NCBI GenBank assembly: GCA_017550405.1 | Contig: JAFZPH010000053.1 | Location: forward strand, 1-64,000 | DNA length: 64,000 nucleotides | Direction of reading: 5' to 3' | From: Bacteroidales bacterium | GTDB taxonomy: Bacteria > Bacteroidota > Bacteroidia > Bacteroidales > P3 | In this document: positions 17,128 through 24,621 of the stretch, one piece after another | Layout of the letters: each line of letters starts with the position of its first letter | How positions within the stretch are numbered: position 1 is the first letter of the stretch | Translations under genes and position numbers: made by a program | The notes under the pieces: generated by a model | Databases searched by the model: none | Seen by the model: only the letters and a program-made list of their open reading frames with translations | Told to the model about the DNA's origin: nothing

Positions 17128-17155
17128 AGAGACATCCTGGGAAAGGGATGTCTCT
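17128..17155 (-). terminator. Terminator downstream of etfA
   Basis: AGAGACATCC and GGATGTCTCT form a 10-bp stem around an 8-base loop. On the minus strand the stem is followed by TTTTAAT, 20 bases past the etfA stop. Confidence 0.85.
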
Positions 17156-17174
17156 GATTGTTTAGGAAGTAATG

Positions 17175-18185
17175 TTACTTCTGCATCGATTTGAGGCGCT
17201 CGGTGAGCATGGGGACAATCTTGTGGAGGTCGCCCACAATACCGAGGTCGGCAACGCTGAAGATGGGGGCGAACTTGTCCTTGTTGATGGCGATAATCAG
17301 TTCGCTCTCCTCCATACCGGCGAGGTGCTGGATGGCACCGCTGATGCCACAGGCAAGATAGAGGTTGGGGCGCACGGTCTTACCGGTCTGTCCCACCTGA
17401 CGGCTCTGATCCATGACGCCAGCGTCAACCATGGCACGGCTGCTGGACACTTCGCCCTTCAGCTCTTTGGCCAAGGCCTCGAGCTTGGAGAAGCCGTCCT
17501 TGGTGCCTACACCACGACCGCCACTGACCAGTATCTTGGCTTGGCTGATGTCGGTGATGACCTTCTCTTCCTTGACGGTCTTGACAATCTTCACGCGGTT
17601 GATTTTCTTCTCGTCGAACTGGACAGTGTAGTCCACCACTTCACCTTTGCGGCTGGGGTCGGCGGGCATCTTCTGCATCACACCGGGACGGACGGTAGAC
17701 ATCTGCGGACGGTGCTGTTTGCAGAGGATGGTGGCCATCAGGTTGCCGCCGAAGGCCGGACGGGTCATGCGGAACTCGTGGGCTTCGTCGTCGCTGATCT
17801 CCAGCTTGGTGGCGTCGGCGGTGAGGCCGGTCACGTTACGGGCGGAGACACGGGGACCGAGGTCACGACCAATGGTGGTGGCACCGATAAGCAAGATGCT
17901 TGGTTTCTGCTCCTTGATAATCTGGGTGATGGCCTGGGTATAAGGCTCGGTGAGATAGGTGGCCAGCAGGTCGTGGTCAACAACCAGCACCTTGTCGGCA
18001 CCGGCAGCGATGAGGTCCTGAGCCTTGCCCTTGATGTCCTTGCCCAAAAGGATGGCAACAACCTTCTCGTTGTTGGCATCGGCCAGCTCGCGGGCTTTAC
18101 CTAACAGCTCAAGAGCTACATTCTGGATGACGCCGTCACGCTGTTCGGCAAATACGTATACGTCTTTATAATCTTGTAAATTCAT
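17175..18185 (-). CDS. etfA: Electron transfer flavoprotein subunit alpha
   Basis: A 336-residue EtfA. The N-terminal ETF domain (VYVFAEQRDGVIQNVALELLGKA) is followed by the C-terminal FAD-binding domain with GGRGVGTK near 222, VGQTGKTV at 264-271 and LACGISGAIQHLAGM at ~278-291, the conserved FAD-contacting segment. It pairs with EtfB, encoded 5 bases upstream. The N-terminus and overall layout resemble ETFs from butyrate-forming anaerobes rather than mitochondrial-type ETF. Last gene of the ridA-acd-etfB-etfA run. Confidence 0.95.
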   Translation of the reverse strand: MNLQDYKDVYVFAEQRDGVIQNVALELLGKARELADANNEKVVAILLGKDIKGKAQDLIAAGADKVLVVDHDLLATYLTEPYTQAITQIIKEQKPSILLIGATTIGRDLGPRVSARNVTGLTADATKLEISDDEAHEFRMTRPAFGGNLMATILCKQHRPQMSTVRPGVMQKMPADPSRKGEVVDYTVQFDEKKINRVKIVKTVKEEKVITDISQAKILVSGGRGVGTKDGFSKLEALAKELKGEVSSSRAMVDAGVMDQSRQVGQTGKTVRPNLYLACGISGAIQHLAGMEESELIIAINKDKFAPIFSVADLGIVGDLHKIVPMLTERLKSMQK

Positions 18186-18190
18186 GGCTA

Positions 18191-18976
18191 TTAGATAATA
18201 TGTTTTTCTTTAAGTTTATTGATGATGAGTTCCACAGCCTCTTCGGGGGAGACCTCGAAGGTTTGGCCGGCAGGCTTCAGCTGCTTGGGGAACGATTTGA
18301 ATACCGACGTGGGAGAGCCGGCTTTGCCGATACGGTCCTCGGGGACATTGATGCGGTCGGCACCCCATACCTCGACCTCCTTGTCGAAGGCGGTGACGAT
18401 GCCGCTGACAGTCATGTAGCGGGGATGTACGGCACTGGCGAGAGCGGTGACCACACAGGGAGCCTGCATCTGGAGAATCTGGTATCCGTCCTCCATCTGC
18501 TTGCGGATGGTGAAGGTCTTGGTGGCCTCGTCGTACTGGAGGTCTTCCATGTAGGAGACCTGCGGCAGGTCGAGGTGCTCGGCAATCTGGGGACCCACCT
18601 GTGCAGTGTCGCCGTCGATAGCCTGGCGGCCGGTGATAATCAGGTCGTAATCCATTGTGCGCAGGGCACCGGCGATAGCGCTGGAGGTGGCCAGGGTATC
18701 GGCACCGCCAAGCTTGCGGTCGGTGAGCAGGATGGCTCTGTCGACGCCCATGGCAAGGGCTTCGCGCAGGATGGCCTCGGCCTGGGGCAGACCCATGGTG
18801 ATGACCGTGACGTGTGCACCGTATTTATCTTTCAGCTGAAGGGCGAACTCCAAACCACCCTTGTCGTCGGGGTTCATGATGCTGGGGACGCCTTCACGGA
18901 TGAGCGTGCCGGTTTGGGGGTTGATTTTCACCTCGGTAGTGTCCGGCACTTGTTTTATGCAAACTACAATATTCAT
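18191..18976 (-). CDS. etfB: Electron transfer flavoprotein subunit beta, bifurcating type
   Basis: A 261-residue EtfB. MNIVVCIKQVPDTTEVKI opens the protein, and GRQAIDGDTAQVGPQIAEHL at ~116-135 is the nucleotide-binding segment. In electron-bifurcating ETFs (for example with butyryl-CoA dehydrogenase of Acidaminococcus or Clostridium) this position reads DGDTAQVGP and binds the bifurcating FAD; in ordinary ETFs it reads DDDxNQTG and binds AMP. The sequence therefore predicts NADH oxidation coupled to reduction of both an acyl-CoA dehydrogenase and ferredoxin. That assignment is inference from family motifs. It lies 21 bases after the dehydrogenase gene. Confidence 0.95.
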   Translation of the reverse strand: MNIVVCIKQVPDTTEVKINPQTGTLIREGVPSIMNPDDKGGLEFALQLKDKYGAHVTVITMGLPQAEAILREALAMGVDRAILLTDRKLGGADTLATSSAIAGALRTMDYDLIITGRQAIDGDTAQVGPQIAEHLDLPQVSYMEDLQYDEATKTFTIRKQMEDGYQILQMQAPCVVTALASAVHPRYMTVSGIVTAFDKEVEVWGADRINVPEDRIGKAGSPTSVFKSFPKQLKPAGQTFEVSPEEAVELIINKLKEKHII

Positions 18977-18997
18977 TCTTTCAAAGTATTCTGATTA

Positions 18998-20137
18998 TTA
19001 TTTAAACAATTTACCGGCAATAACCATGCGCTGGACCTCGCTGGTGCCCTCATAGATTTCGGTAATCTTGGCATCGCGCATCATGCGCTCAACGGGATAT
19101 TCGCGGGTGTAGCCGTAGCCGCCGTGGAACTGGACAGCCTTGGTGGTTACCTCCATAGCCGTCTCGGCAGCGAAGAGCTTGGCCATAGCGGCATCGGCGG
19201 AGTAAGGCAGGCCGTTGTCTTTCTTGTAGTGGGCCGAGCGGCAGAGCAGACGGGCTGCCTGCACCTTGGTCTCGAGGTCGGCCATCTGGAACTGGGTGTT
19301 CTGGAACTGGCTGATGCTACGGCCGAACTGCTTGCGCTCCTTAGTGTAGCGGACGGTCTCGTCCATAGCGCCCTGGGCAATGCCGAGAGCTTGGCAGGCA
19401 ATGCCGATACGGCCACCGTCGAGGGTCTTCATGGCCAAGCCGAAGCCTTTGCCCAGCTGACCCAGCTGGCGGTCCTTCGGGATGCGGCAATCCTCGAAAA
19501 TAAGCTCGGTGGTGGCGCTGCCGCGGATACCCATCTTCTTTTCCTTCTTGCCGATGCTGAAACCGGGGTCGGTCTTCTCGACGATAAAGGCGCTGATGCC
19601 CTTGGTACCGAGGCTCTTGTCGGTCATGGCGATGATGATGAACACGTTGGCATAGCTGCCGTTGGTGATGAAAATCTTGCTGCCGTTGAGTACCCACTCG
19701 TCGCCTTCAAGGACTGCAGTGGTCTGCTGACCGGCTGCGTCGGTACCGGCATTGGGCTCGGTGAGGCCGAAAGCGCCAATCCATTCGCCGCTGGCCAGTT
19801 TGGGGAGGTACTTCATCTTCTGCTCCTCGGTGCCGGCCTCCAGGATGGGGGCGCAGCAAAGGCTGGTGTGGGCGGACAGGATGACACCCGTGGTGGCACA
19901 CACGCGCGAGAGCTCCTCAACGGCCATGCCGTACATGATATTGGTGCCGCCGGCACCGCCGTATTGCGTGGGGATAGGAATACCCATCAAACCAATCTTG
20001 GCCATCTTTTCGACCGTCTCCATGGGGAAACGTTCCTCTTCGTCAACCTCTGCGGCCAACGGCTTCACCTCTTTCTCTGCAAACTCGCGAATCATCTGCA
20101 GGAAGAGCTGTTCTTGTTTTGTGAAACTAAAATCCAT
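18998..20137 (-). CDS. Acyl-CoA dehydrogenase, short-chain (butyryl-CoA dehydrogenase type)
   Basis: A 379-residue flavoprotein of the short-chain acyl-CoA dehydrogenase family. FGLTEPNAGTDAAGQQTTA (~123-141) and ITNGSYANVF are FAD-contacting segments, YTKERKQFGRSI (~264-275) and the C-terminal ITEIYEGTSEVQRMVIA follow; Glu363 in IYEGT is the expected catalytic base, as in bacterial butyryl-CoA dehydrogenase. With the bifurcating-type EtfAB directly downstream it probably reduces crotonyl-CoA to butyryl-CoA. Other short acyl-CoA substrates remain possible. Confidence 0.93.
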   Translation of the reverse strand: MDFSFTKQEQLFLQMIREFAEKEVKPLAAEVDEEERFPMETVEKMAKIGLMGIPIPTQYGGAGGTNIMYGMAVEELSRVCATTGVILSAHTSLCCAPILEAGTEEQKMKYLPKLASGEWIGAFGLTEPNAGTDAAGQQTTAVLEGDEWVLNGSKIFITNGSYANVFIIIAMTDKSLGTKGISAFIVEKTDPGFSIGKKEKKMGIRGSATTELIFEDCRIPKDRQLGQLGKGFGLAMKTLDGGRIGIACQALGIAQGAMDETVRYTKERKQFGRSISQFQNTQFQMADLETKVQAARLLCRSAHYKKDNGLPYSADAAMAKLFAAETAMEVTTKAVQFHGGYGYTREYPVERMMRDAKITEIYEGTSEVQRMVIAGKLFK

Positions 20138-20198
20138 TCTTTAAGGGTTTTATGTCTGAATAGTCCTACTCGTCCGAATATCCAGACGTTTATGACTT

Positions 20199-20573
20199 TT
20201 ATTTTACTGCAATCGTCTCAATTTCCACCAGCACACCCATGGGCAAGCCTTTCACGGCGAAGGCGGCACGGGCGGGGCAATCGGTGCTGTAGTACTTGGC
20301 GTAGACCTCGTTCATGGGCTTGAAATACTCCATGTCGGCCAGCAGACAGGTGGATTTCACCACATCTTGGAAAGTGAAACCGGCCTCATCGAGGATAGCC
20401 TTGATGTTCTGCATCACCTGCTCGGTCTGGGCGGTAATGCCTTCGGGGACCTCCTTGGTGGCGGGATTGATGGGGATTTGACCCGAAATGTAAAGTGTGT
20501 TGCCAGCCAGCACGGCCTGGCTGTAAGGCCCGATAGCTGCCGGGGCCTTGGGGGTGTTGATAATCTTCTTCAT
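20199..20573 (-). CDS. ridA: RidA family enamine/imine deaminase
   Basis: A 124-residue RidA-type protein: INTPKAPAAIGPYSQAVLAGNTLYISGQIPINP at the start, then CPARAAFAVKGLPMGVLVEIETIAVK, with the arginine in PARAAF that binds the substrate carboxylate. The family hydrolyses reactive enamine/imine intermediates such as 2-aminoacrylate. It is the first gene of the run with acd and etfBA (61 bases to acd). The co-location suggests co-expression, perhaps handling reactive intermediates in the same catabolism, but no direct link is shown. Confidence 0.93.
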   Translation of the reverse strand: MKKIINTPKAPAAIGPYSQAVLAGNTLYISGQIPINPATKEVPEGITAQTEQVMQNIKAILDEAGFTFQDVVKSTCLLADMEYFKPMNEVYAKYYSTDCPARAAFAVKGLPMGVLVEIETIAVK

Positions 20574-20639
20574 AGTACTATGTTGATTTTACTTATTTTA
20601 ACACACAAAGCGGCGTGAGAACACACCAAATTCGATTTG

Positions 20640-20671
20640 CAAAGATAGCATTTTTTTTTCAAACGGCAAAA
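20640..20671 (-). promoter_or_regulatory. Promoter of ridA-acd-etfBA
   Basis: On the minus strand TTTTG (20671-20667) and TATCTTTG (20647-20640) are 19 bases apart, a full match to the Bacteroidota promoter, 66 bases before the ridA ATG. Confidence 0.75.
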
Positions 20672-20922
20672 TAAAAAATACCAATTAACTCATTTACGCC
20701 TCTCTGCAACATCAAAACTGTTGTACGTAAAAAAGATTAGAATGGGATTCCAAGAATAATTCCAAGTTGGGGCGAGTGTGCCATTCCATAATTTCTGTTA
20801 GAGGGCGAGGTAACTCTTTCCTTTTTACTTTGCATGCCGGAGGCTCGACTTTTTTTTATCGGGTCAGTGTCTTGCAATTCTGTTTATTGCAACATAAACG
20901 GTGCGATTCCAGTTTTTTTTCG

Positions 20923-20930
20923 TACCTTTG
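20923..20930 (+). promoter_or_regulatory. -7 box of the MBOAT gene
   Basis: TACCTTTG lies 11 bases upstream of the ATG at 20942, so transcription probably starts only a few bases before the start codon and the mRNA is leaderless or nearly so. No clear -33 box is seen. The position argues against the in-frame upstream ATG at 20834. Confidence 0.6.
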
Positions 20931-20941
20931 CAAACTGTTTT

Positions 20942-22393
20942 ATGCTGTTTAACTCGATAGAATTCCTGATATTCCTGCCGATAGTGTTCTGTATCTATTG
21001 GCTTTTGCACAGGCGGTTGCTGTGGCAGAACGCTTTTGTGGTGGCTGCATCGTACCTCTTCTACGGCTGGTGGGACTGGCGTTTCCTGTTGCTTATCGCA
21101 TTCACTACGCTGTGCAGTTTCGCCTCCGGCATAGCCATCACCAACGCTCGTCAAAGGGATAACGACAAATGGCCGTCGGCCAAGTTCTACCTATGGGCCA
21201 ACATTGTGGTGAACCTGCTTATCCTTGGGTTGTTCAAGTACTACGATTTCTTTGCCCAGTCGTTTGCCGACGCGTTCCTGGGCGGGAATGCCGACCGGCT
21301 GCTGCTGCACTTGGTGCTGCCTGTGGGCATCTCGTTCTACACCTTCCAGGCCCTCAGCTACAGCATTGACGTGTACCGTGGGGTCATCCAACCCACCCGC
21401 AACGCGGTGGCTTTCTTTGCCTACGTGAGCTTCTTCCCCCAGTTGGTGGCAGGTCCTATCGAGCGTGCCACCAGCCTGCTACCCCAGTTTGAACAGCCGC
21501 GCCGCTTCGACTACCGCACCGCCGTGGATGGTCTGCGACAGATGCTGTGGGGCTTCTTCAAGAAGATGGTGGTGGCGGACAGCTGCGCCATCTATGTGGA
21601 CAATATCTTCGACCATCCCTACTGGTTCAACGGGGCGTCGCTGCTGCTTGCCGCCGTGCTTTTCACCATCCAGATCTACGGCGACTTCTCCGGCTACAGC
21701 GACATCGCCATCGGCTGCGCCAAGCTGTTCGGCATCCGGCTGCGCCGCAACTTCAACGTGCCCTATTTCAGCCGCGACATTGCCGAGTTCTGGCGCCGCT
21801 GGCACATCTCGCTCACCACCTGGTTCCGCGACTATATCTACATCCCCATGGGCGGCAGCCGTGTGCCGAAAGGACGCGTGCTGCTCAACACCCTTGTCAT
21901 CTTCCTGGTCAGCGGTCTGTGGCATGGGGCCAACTGGACGTTTGTGGCCTGGGGCGCCTATCATGCCCTGCTCTTCCTGCCTCTTATCCTGATGGGCCGG
22001 AACCGCAAATACCGCAACGTGGTGGCCGAGGGGCGTGCCCTGCCTTCCCTGCGCGAGCTGGGGCAGATGCTCGTCACCTTCTTCCTGGCGGTGATGGGGT
22101 GGATACTGTTCCGCGCCGACAGCATCGCCGAGGCCTGGCAGTATTACGTCCACATGTTCTCGACCCTCTTCGACGGCTCCCCCACCCTCACTTCCAACAT
22201 GGACGCATGGGTGGTGTTCGTGGCAGTAACGGTCATGACGGTGGTGGAATGGCTCAATCGCGGCAGAGAACACGAGTTCCAACGCCAGCCGCGCTGCCGC
22301 GCCCTCCGCTGGGCGGGCTATACTGCCTTGATATTCATGATTGGCGCCTATATGGTCACCAACGAGATGCCTTTTATCTATTTCCAATTCTGA
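20942..22393 (+). CDS. MBOAT family membrane-bound O-acyltransferase
   Basis: A 483-residue polytopic protein beginning MLFNSIEFLIFLPIVFCIYW, the typical start of AlgI/DltB-like MBOAT proteins. SFFPQLVAGPIERATSLLPQF near residue 165, FWRRWHISLTTWFRDYIYIPMGGSR near 285, and SGLWHGANWTFVAWGAYHALL near 330 are the family signatures; the histidine in LWHGANW is the active-site residue. It transfers acyl groups, often acetyl, across the inner membrane to extracytoplasmic polymers. The following gene encodes an SGNH-like partner, as in alginate and D-alanine transfer systems. The acceptor here is unknown. Confidence 0.93.
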   Translation: MLFNSIEFLIFLPIVFCIYWLLHRRLLWQNAFVVAASYLFYGWWDWRFLLLIAFTTLCSFASGIAITNARQRDNDKWPSAKFYLWANIVVNLLILGLFKYYDFFAQSFADAFLGGNADRLLLHLVLPVGISFYTFQALSYSIDVYRGVIQPTRNAVAFFAYVSFFPQLVAGPIERATSLLPQFEQPRRFDYRTAVDGLRQMLWGFFKKMVVADSCAIYVDNIFDHPYWFNGASLLLAAVLFTIQIYGDFSGYSDIAIGCAKLFGIRLRRNFNVPYFSRDIAEFWRRWHISLTTWFRDYIYIPMGGSRVPKGRVLLNTLVIFLVSGLWHGANWTFVAWGAYHALLFLPLILMGRNRKYRNVVAEGRALPSLRELGQMLVTFFLAVMGWILFRADSIAEAWQYYVHMFSTLFDGSPTLTSNMDAWVVFVAVTVMTVVEWLNRGREHEFQRQPRCRALRWAGYTALIFMIGAYMVTNEMPFIYFQF

Positions 22394-22394
22394 G

Positions 22395-23336
22395 ATGAAA
22401 CGACTGCTGAAAAACACGATACTCTTCGCCCTGGTAGCTTTGGTGGCCTACCCTGTGCTGCTTTGCCTGCTGGGCGACATGGGGTGGGTACGCACCGCCC
22501 GCACCGAGATGGCCAATCGCGGTTTCCTCAACTCCCGCATCAAAGACATCCGCAACTACCGCAATGTTGACGTTCTCTTCCTCGGCTCGTCGCACTGCTA
22601 CCGCACTTTCGACACCCGTTTCTACCGCTCGCAGGGCATCAGCTGCTTCAACCTGGGTTCCTCCAACCAGACACCCGTGCAGACCTACGTGCTGCTGAAG
22701 GCCTACCTCGACAGCATCAATCCCCGCTTTGTGGTCTTCGAAGTCCACCCCGACATCATGAAGAACGACGGCATCGAGTGCGCCGTCGACCTGCTGATGA
22801 ACGCACCCATCACCTGCGAAGCCACGAAGATGGCTTGGAACACCGGCAACATGAAGGTGATAAACACTTGGCTCTACAGTCTATACAACCAGAAGGTACG
22901 CCACCGGCTGGAGCGTTTCCACGAGGAGCGCACCATGGACGATGCCGAATACATCCCCGGCGGGTATGTGGAAATCAACACCAAAGAGTTTGAGCGCAAA
23001 CGCTATTCGCGCCACAACCTCATCATCCGGCCCGAACAGATGGAGGCGTTGAAGCAATGCCTCGACCTGCTGAAAGAGCACAACATCCCCTACATGCTGG
23101 TGGAGGTGCAGGATGCCTACCAGTTGCGCTCGGCATTCAAAAACCACGAATGGTTCGAGAACAAGATGAAAGCCCTCGGACCTTACCGCTACAAGCTGTT
23201 GCCACTGGTGGACACCGTGCACTTCTGCAACAGCAACCATCTGTTCAAGCCCGGCATCGAACTCTTCAACCAAGACTTTGTCGTCGACCTGAAAGCAGCC
23301 CTTGCCACCCTCCCGCCACCAACCAAACACCCTTAG
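22395..23336 (+). CDS. Membrane-anchored SGNH-hydrolase-like partner of MBOAT
   Basis: Read from the ATG at 22395, one base after the MBOAT stop, this is a 313-residue protein with an N-terminal membrane anchor (KRLLKNTILFALVALVAYPVLLCLLG). VDVLFLGSSHCYRTFDTRFYR is a GDSL/SGNH-like block I with serine in GSSH. Late NSNHLFKPGIELFNQDF resembles the block V region with its D/N-x-x-H pattern, which is weakly conserved here. Such proteins work with MBOAT proteins (AlgJ/AlgX or DltD type) in extracytoplasmic acyl transfer. The role is inferred from gene pairing and the motif. Confidence 0.8.
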   Translation: MKRLLKNTILFALVALVAYPVLLCLLGDMGWVRTARTEMANRGFLNSRIKDIRNYRNVDVLFLGSSHCYRTFDTRFYRSQGISCFNLGSSNQTPVQTYVLLKAYLDSINPRFVVFEVHPDIMKNDGIECAVDLLMNAPITCEATKMAWNTGNMKVINTWLYSLYNQKVRHRLERFHEERTMDDAEYIPGGYVEINTKEFERKRYSRHNLIIRPEQMEALKQCLDLLKEHNIPYMLVEVQDAYQLRSAFKNHEWFENKMKALGPYRYKLLPLVDTVHFCNSNHLFKPGIELFNQDFVVDLKAALATLPPPTKHP

Positions 23337-23366
23337 AACCCTATAAACACAAACAAAACACACGCC

Positions 23367-24425
23367 ATGAGAATAATAGGATTGATGTCCGGCACCTCCC
23401 TCGATGGATTGGATGTTGCCTACTGCGAAATCGACGACCGTCGCTTCCGTCTCCTAGCCGCCGAGACGTATGTCTACAGCAAAGACTGGACACGCGTGCT
23501 CTCCACCCTCGAGAAAGCCTCCGCCTACGAATACGCCCTGATGAATGTAAAGCTGGGGCATTACCTTGGGCAGATGGTCAACCGTTTCCGCCAGGAGCAT
23601 CCCGGCCCGTGCGATGCCGTGGCCTCGCACGGACACACCATCTTCCACCAGCCGCAGCTGATGCTGACCACCCAGATAGGCGACGGCGACGCCATTGCCG
23701 CCGAGACGGGGCTGCCCGTGGTGTTCAACTTCCGCAATCTCGACGTGGCCATGGGTGGTCAGGGGGCTCCGCTTGTGCCCATCGGCGACAGGCTGCTTTT
23801 TGGCCAGTACGATGCCTGCCTGAACCTAGGTGGTTTCTCCAACATCTCATACGAAGAGCCTTCGGGCAGCAGGGTGGCCTTCGATGTATGCCCCTGCAAC
23901 ATGGCCCTCAACCACCTGTCGCGGATGGAAGGGCGTGCCTTCGACAACAATGGACAACTGGCGCGCAGCGGCAACGTGGACAACGCGCTGCTGACCCGTA
24001 TGAATGCCCTCGACTACTACCGCCGACCCATGCCCAAATCGCTGGGCAAGGAGTGGTTTGTCTCCCATTTCCTGCCGCTGTACTCCACTGGCGAATCCGA
24101 TGTGAGGACACTGCTCCGCACCACTGTCGAGCATATCGCACAGCAAATCACCTGGGCCATCAAAGGACATAGTATCAGCACCATGCTCGTCACCGGCGGC
24201 GGAGCCAAGAACAAATTCCTCATGGCACGCCTGCAAGCCATGATACCGGGATGCAAAATCACCGTACCCGCCGACGACATCATCGACTACAAGGAAGCCA
24301 TCATCTTCGCCCTGCTGGGATACCTTCGCCTGCACAAGCAGAACAACTGCCTGGGCAGCGTCACCGGAGCACGCCACGACAACTGCGGCGGCGACATAGC
24401 GGGACTCTCCTACCTCAATCAATAA
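23367..24425 (+). CDS. anmK: Anhydro-N-acetylmuramic acid kinase
   Basis: A 352-residue AnmK. GLMSGTSLDGLDVAYCEI opens the protein and is the family signature. Later segments include VASHGHTIFHQPQ, FNFRNLDVAMGGQGAPLVPIGDRLLF, LNLGGFSNISY and MLVTGGGAKNKFLM, in the ASKHA-type kinase order. It phosphorylates and opens anhydroMurNAc to MurNAc-6-phosphate during cell-wall recycling. The stop codon's last base is the first base of the terminal inverted repeat of the adjacent element. Confidence 0.95.
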   Translation: MRIIGLMSGTSLDGLDVAYCEIDDRRFRLLAAETYVYSKDWTRVLSTLEKASAYEYALMNVKLGHYLGQMVNRFRQEHPGPCDAVASHGHTIFHQPQLMLTTQIGDGDAIAAETGLPVVFNFRNLDVAMGGQGAPLVPIGDRLLFGQYDACLNLGGFSNISYEEPSGSRVAFDVCPCNMALNHLSRMEGRAFDNNGQLARSGNVDNALLTRMNALDYYRRPMPKSLGKEWFVSHFLPLYSTGESDVRTLLRTTVEHIAQQITWAIKGHSISTMLVTGGGAKNKFLMARLQAMIPGCKITVPADDIIDYKEAIIFALLGYLRLHKQNNCLGSVTGARHDNCGGDIAGLSYLNQ

Positions 24426-24621
24426 TCCCAAATCGGTCATTAGGCCGACTTTACAATCAATCTCTCTTTTTTCAGGTCTGTTTATGCCATATCAGCATTT
24501 CTTTCGGCATCTTGGCCACATCCCTGTCTCGCCGTAGCCCGCTACGCCTTCGACAGCGATGCGGCCAATCTGCTCGAAACAAATACTAATCTGCCATAAA
24601 CCCTAATGACCGATTTGGGAT
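24425..24621. mobile_element. MITE-like element with 20-bp terminal inverted repeats
   Basis: A perfect 20-bp inverted repeat bounds 197 bp: ATCCCAAATCGGTCATTAGG at 24425-24444 and its reverse complement at 24602-24621. Inside, 24514-24566 folds into a long imperfect hairpin (GGCCaCATCcCTGTC against GACAGcGATGcGGCC, tip GTAGC-CC-GCTAC). There is no coding gene inside. The right end lies in hemW and supplies its last 11 residues. No target-site duplication is evident. A short relative lies at 16946-17003. Confidence 0.75.

Larger units (their letters stand above)
15720..17174. other. Gene-free region built from degenerate repeats
   Basis: About 1.45 kb with no convincing gene. It starts with the nagB promoter, then holds two copies of an ~95-bp repeat, two copies of a ~57-bp repeat, one copy of a ~110-bp repeat family with inverted ends, a short relative of the 24425-24621 element, a perfect 18-bp inverted repeat, and the etfA terminator. 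A GC-rich block (~16318-16480) next to the ~110-bp repeat contrasts with AT-rich flanks. Two minus-strand open frames here share the word HLSAWWQA only because they read the same repeat. Confidence 0.75.
20574..20941. other. Divergent intergenic region, ridA / MBOAT
   Basis: Holds the ridA promoter at one end and the MBOAT -7 box at the other. Between them, GCATGCCGGAGGCTCG (20832-20847) resembles the GCGTGCCGGAGGCACGC hairpin at 30340-30356. No other gene or structure is evident. Confidence 0.6.
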
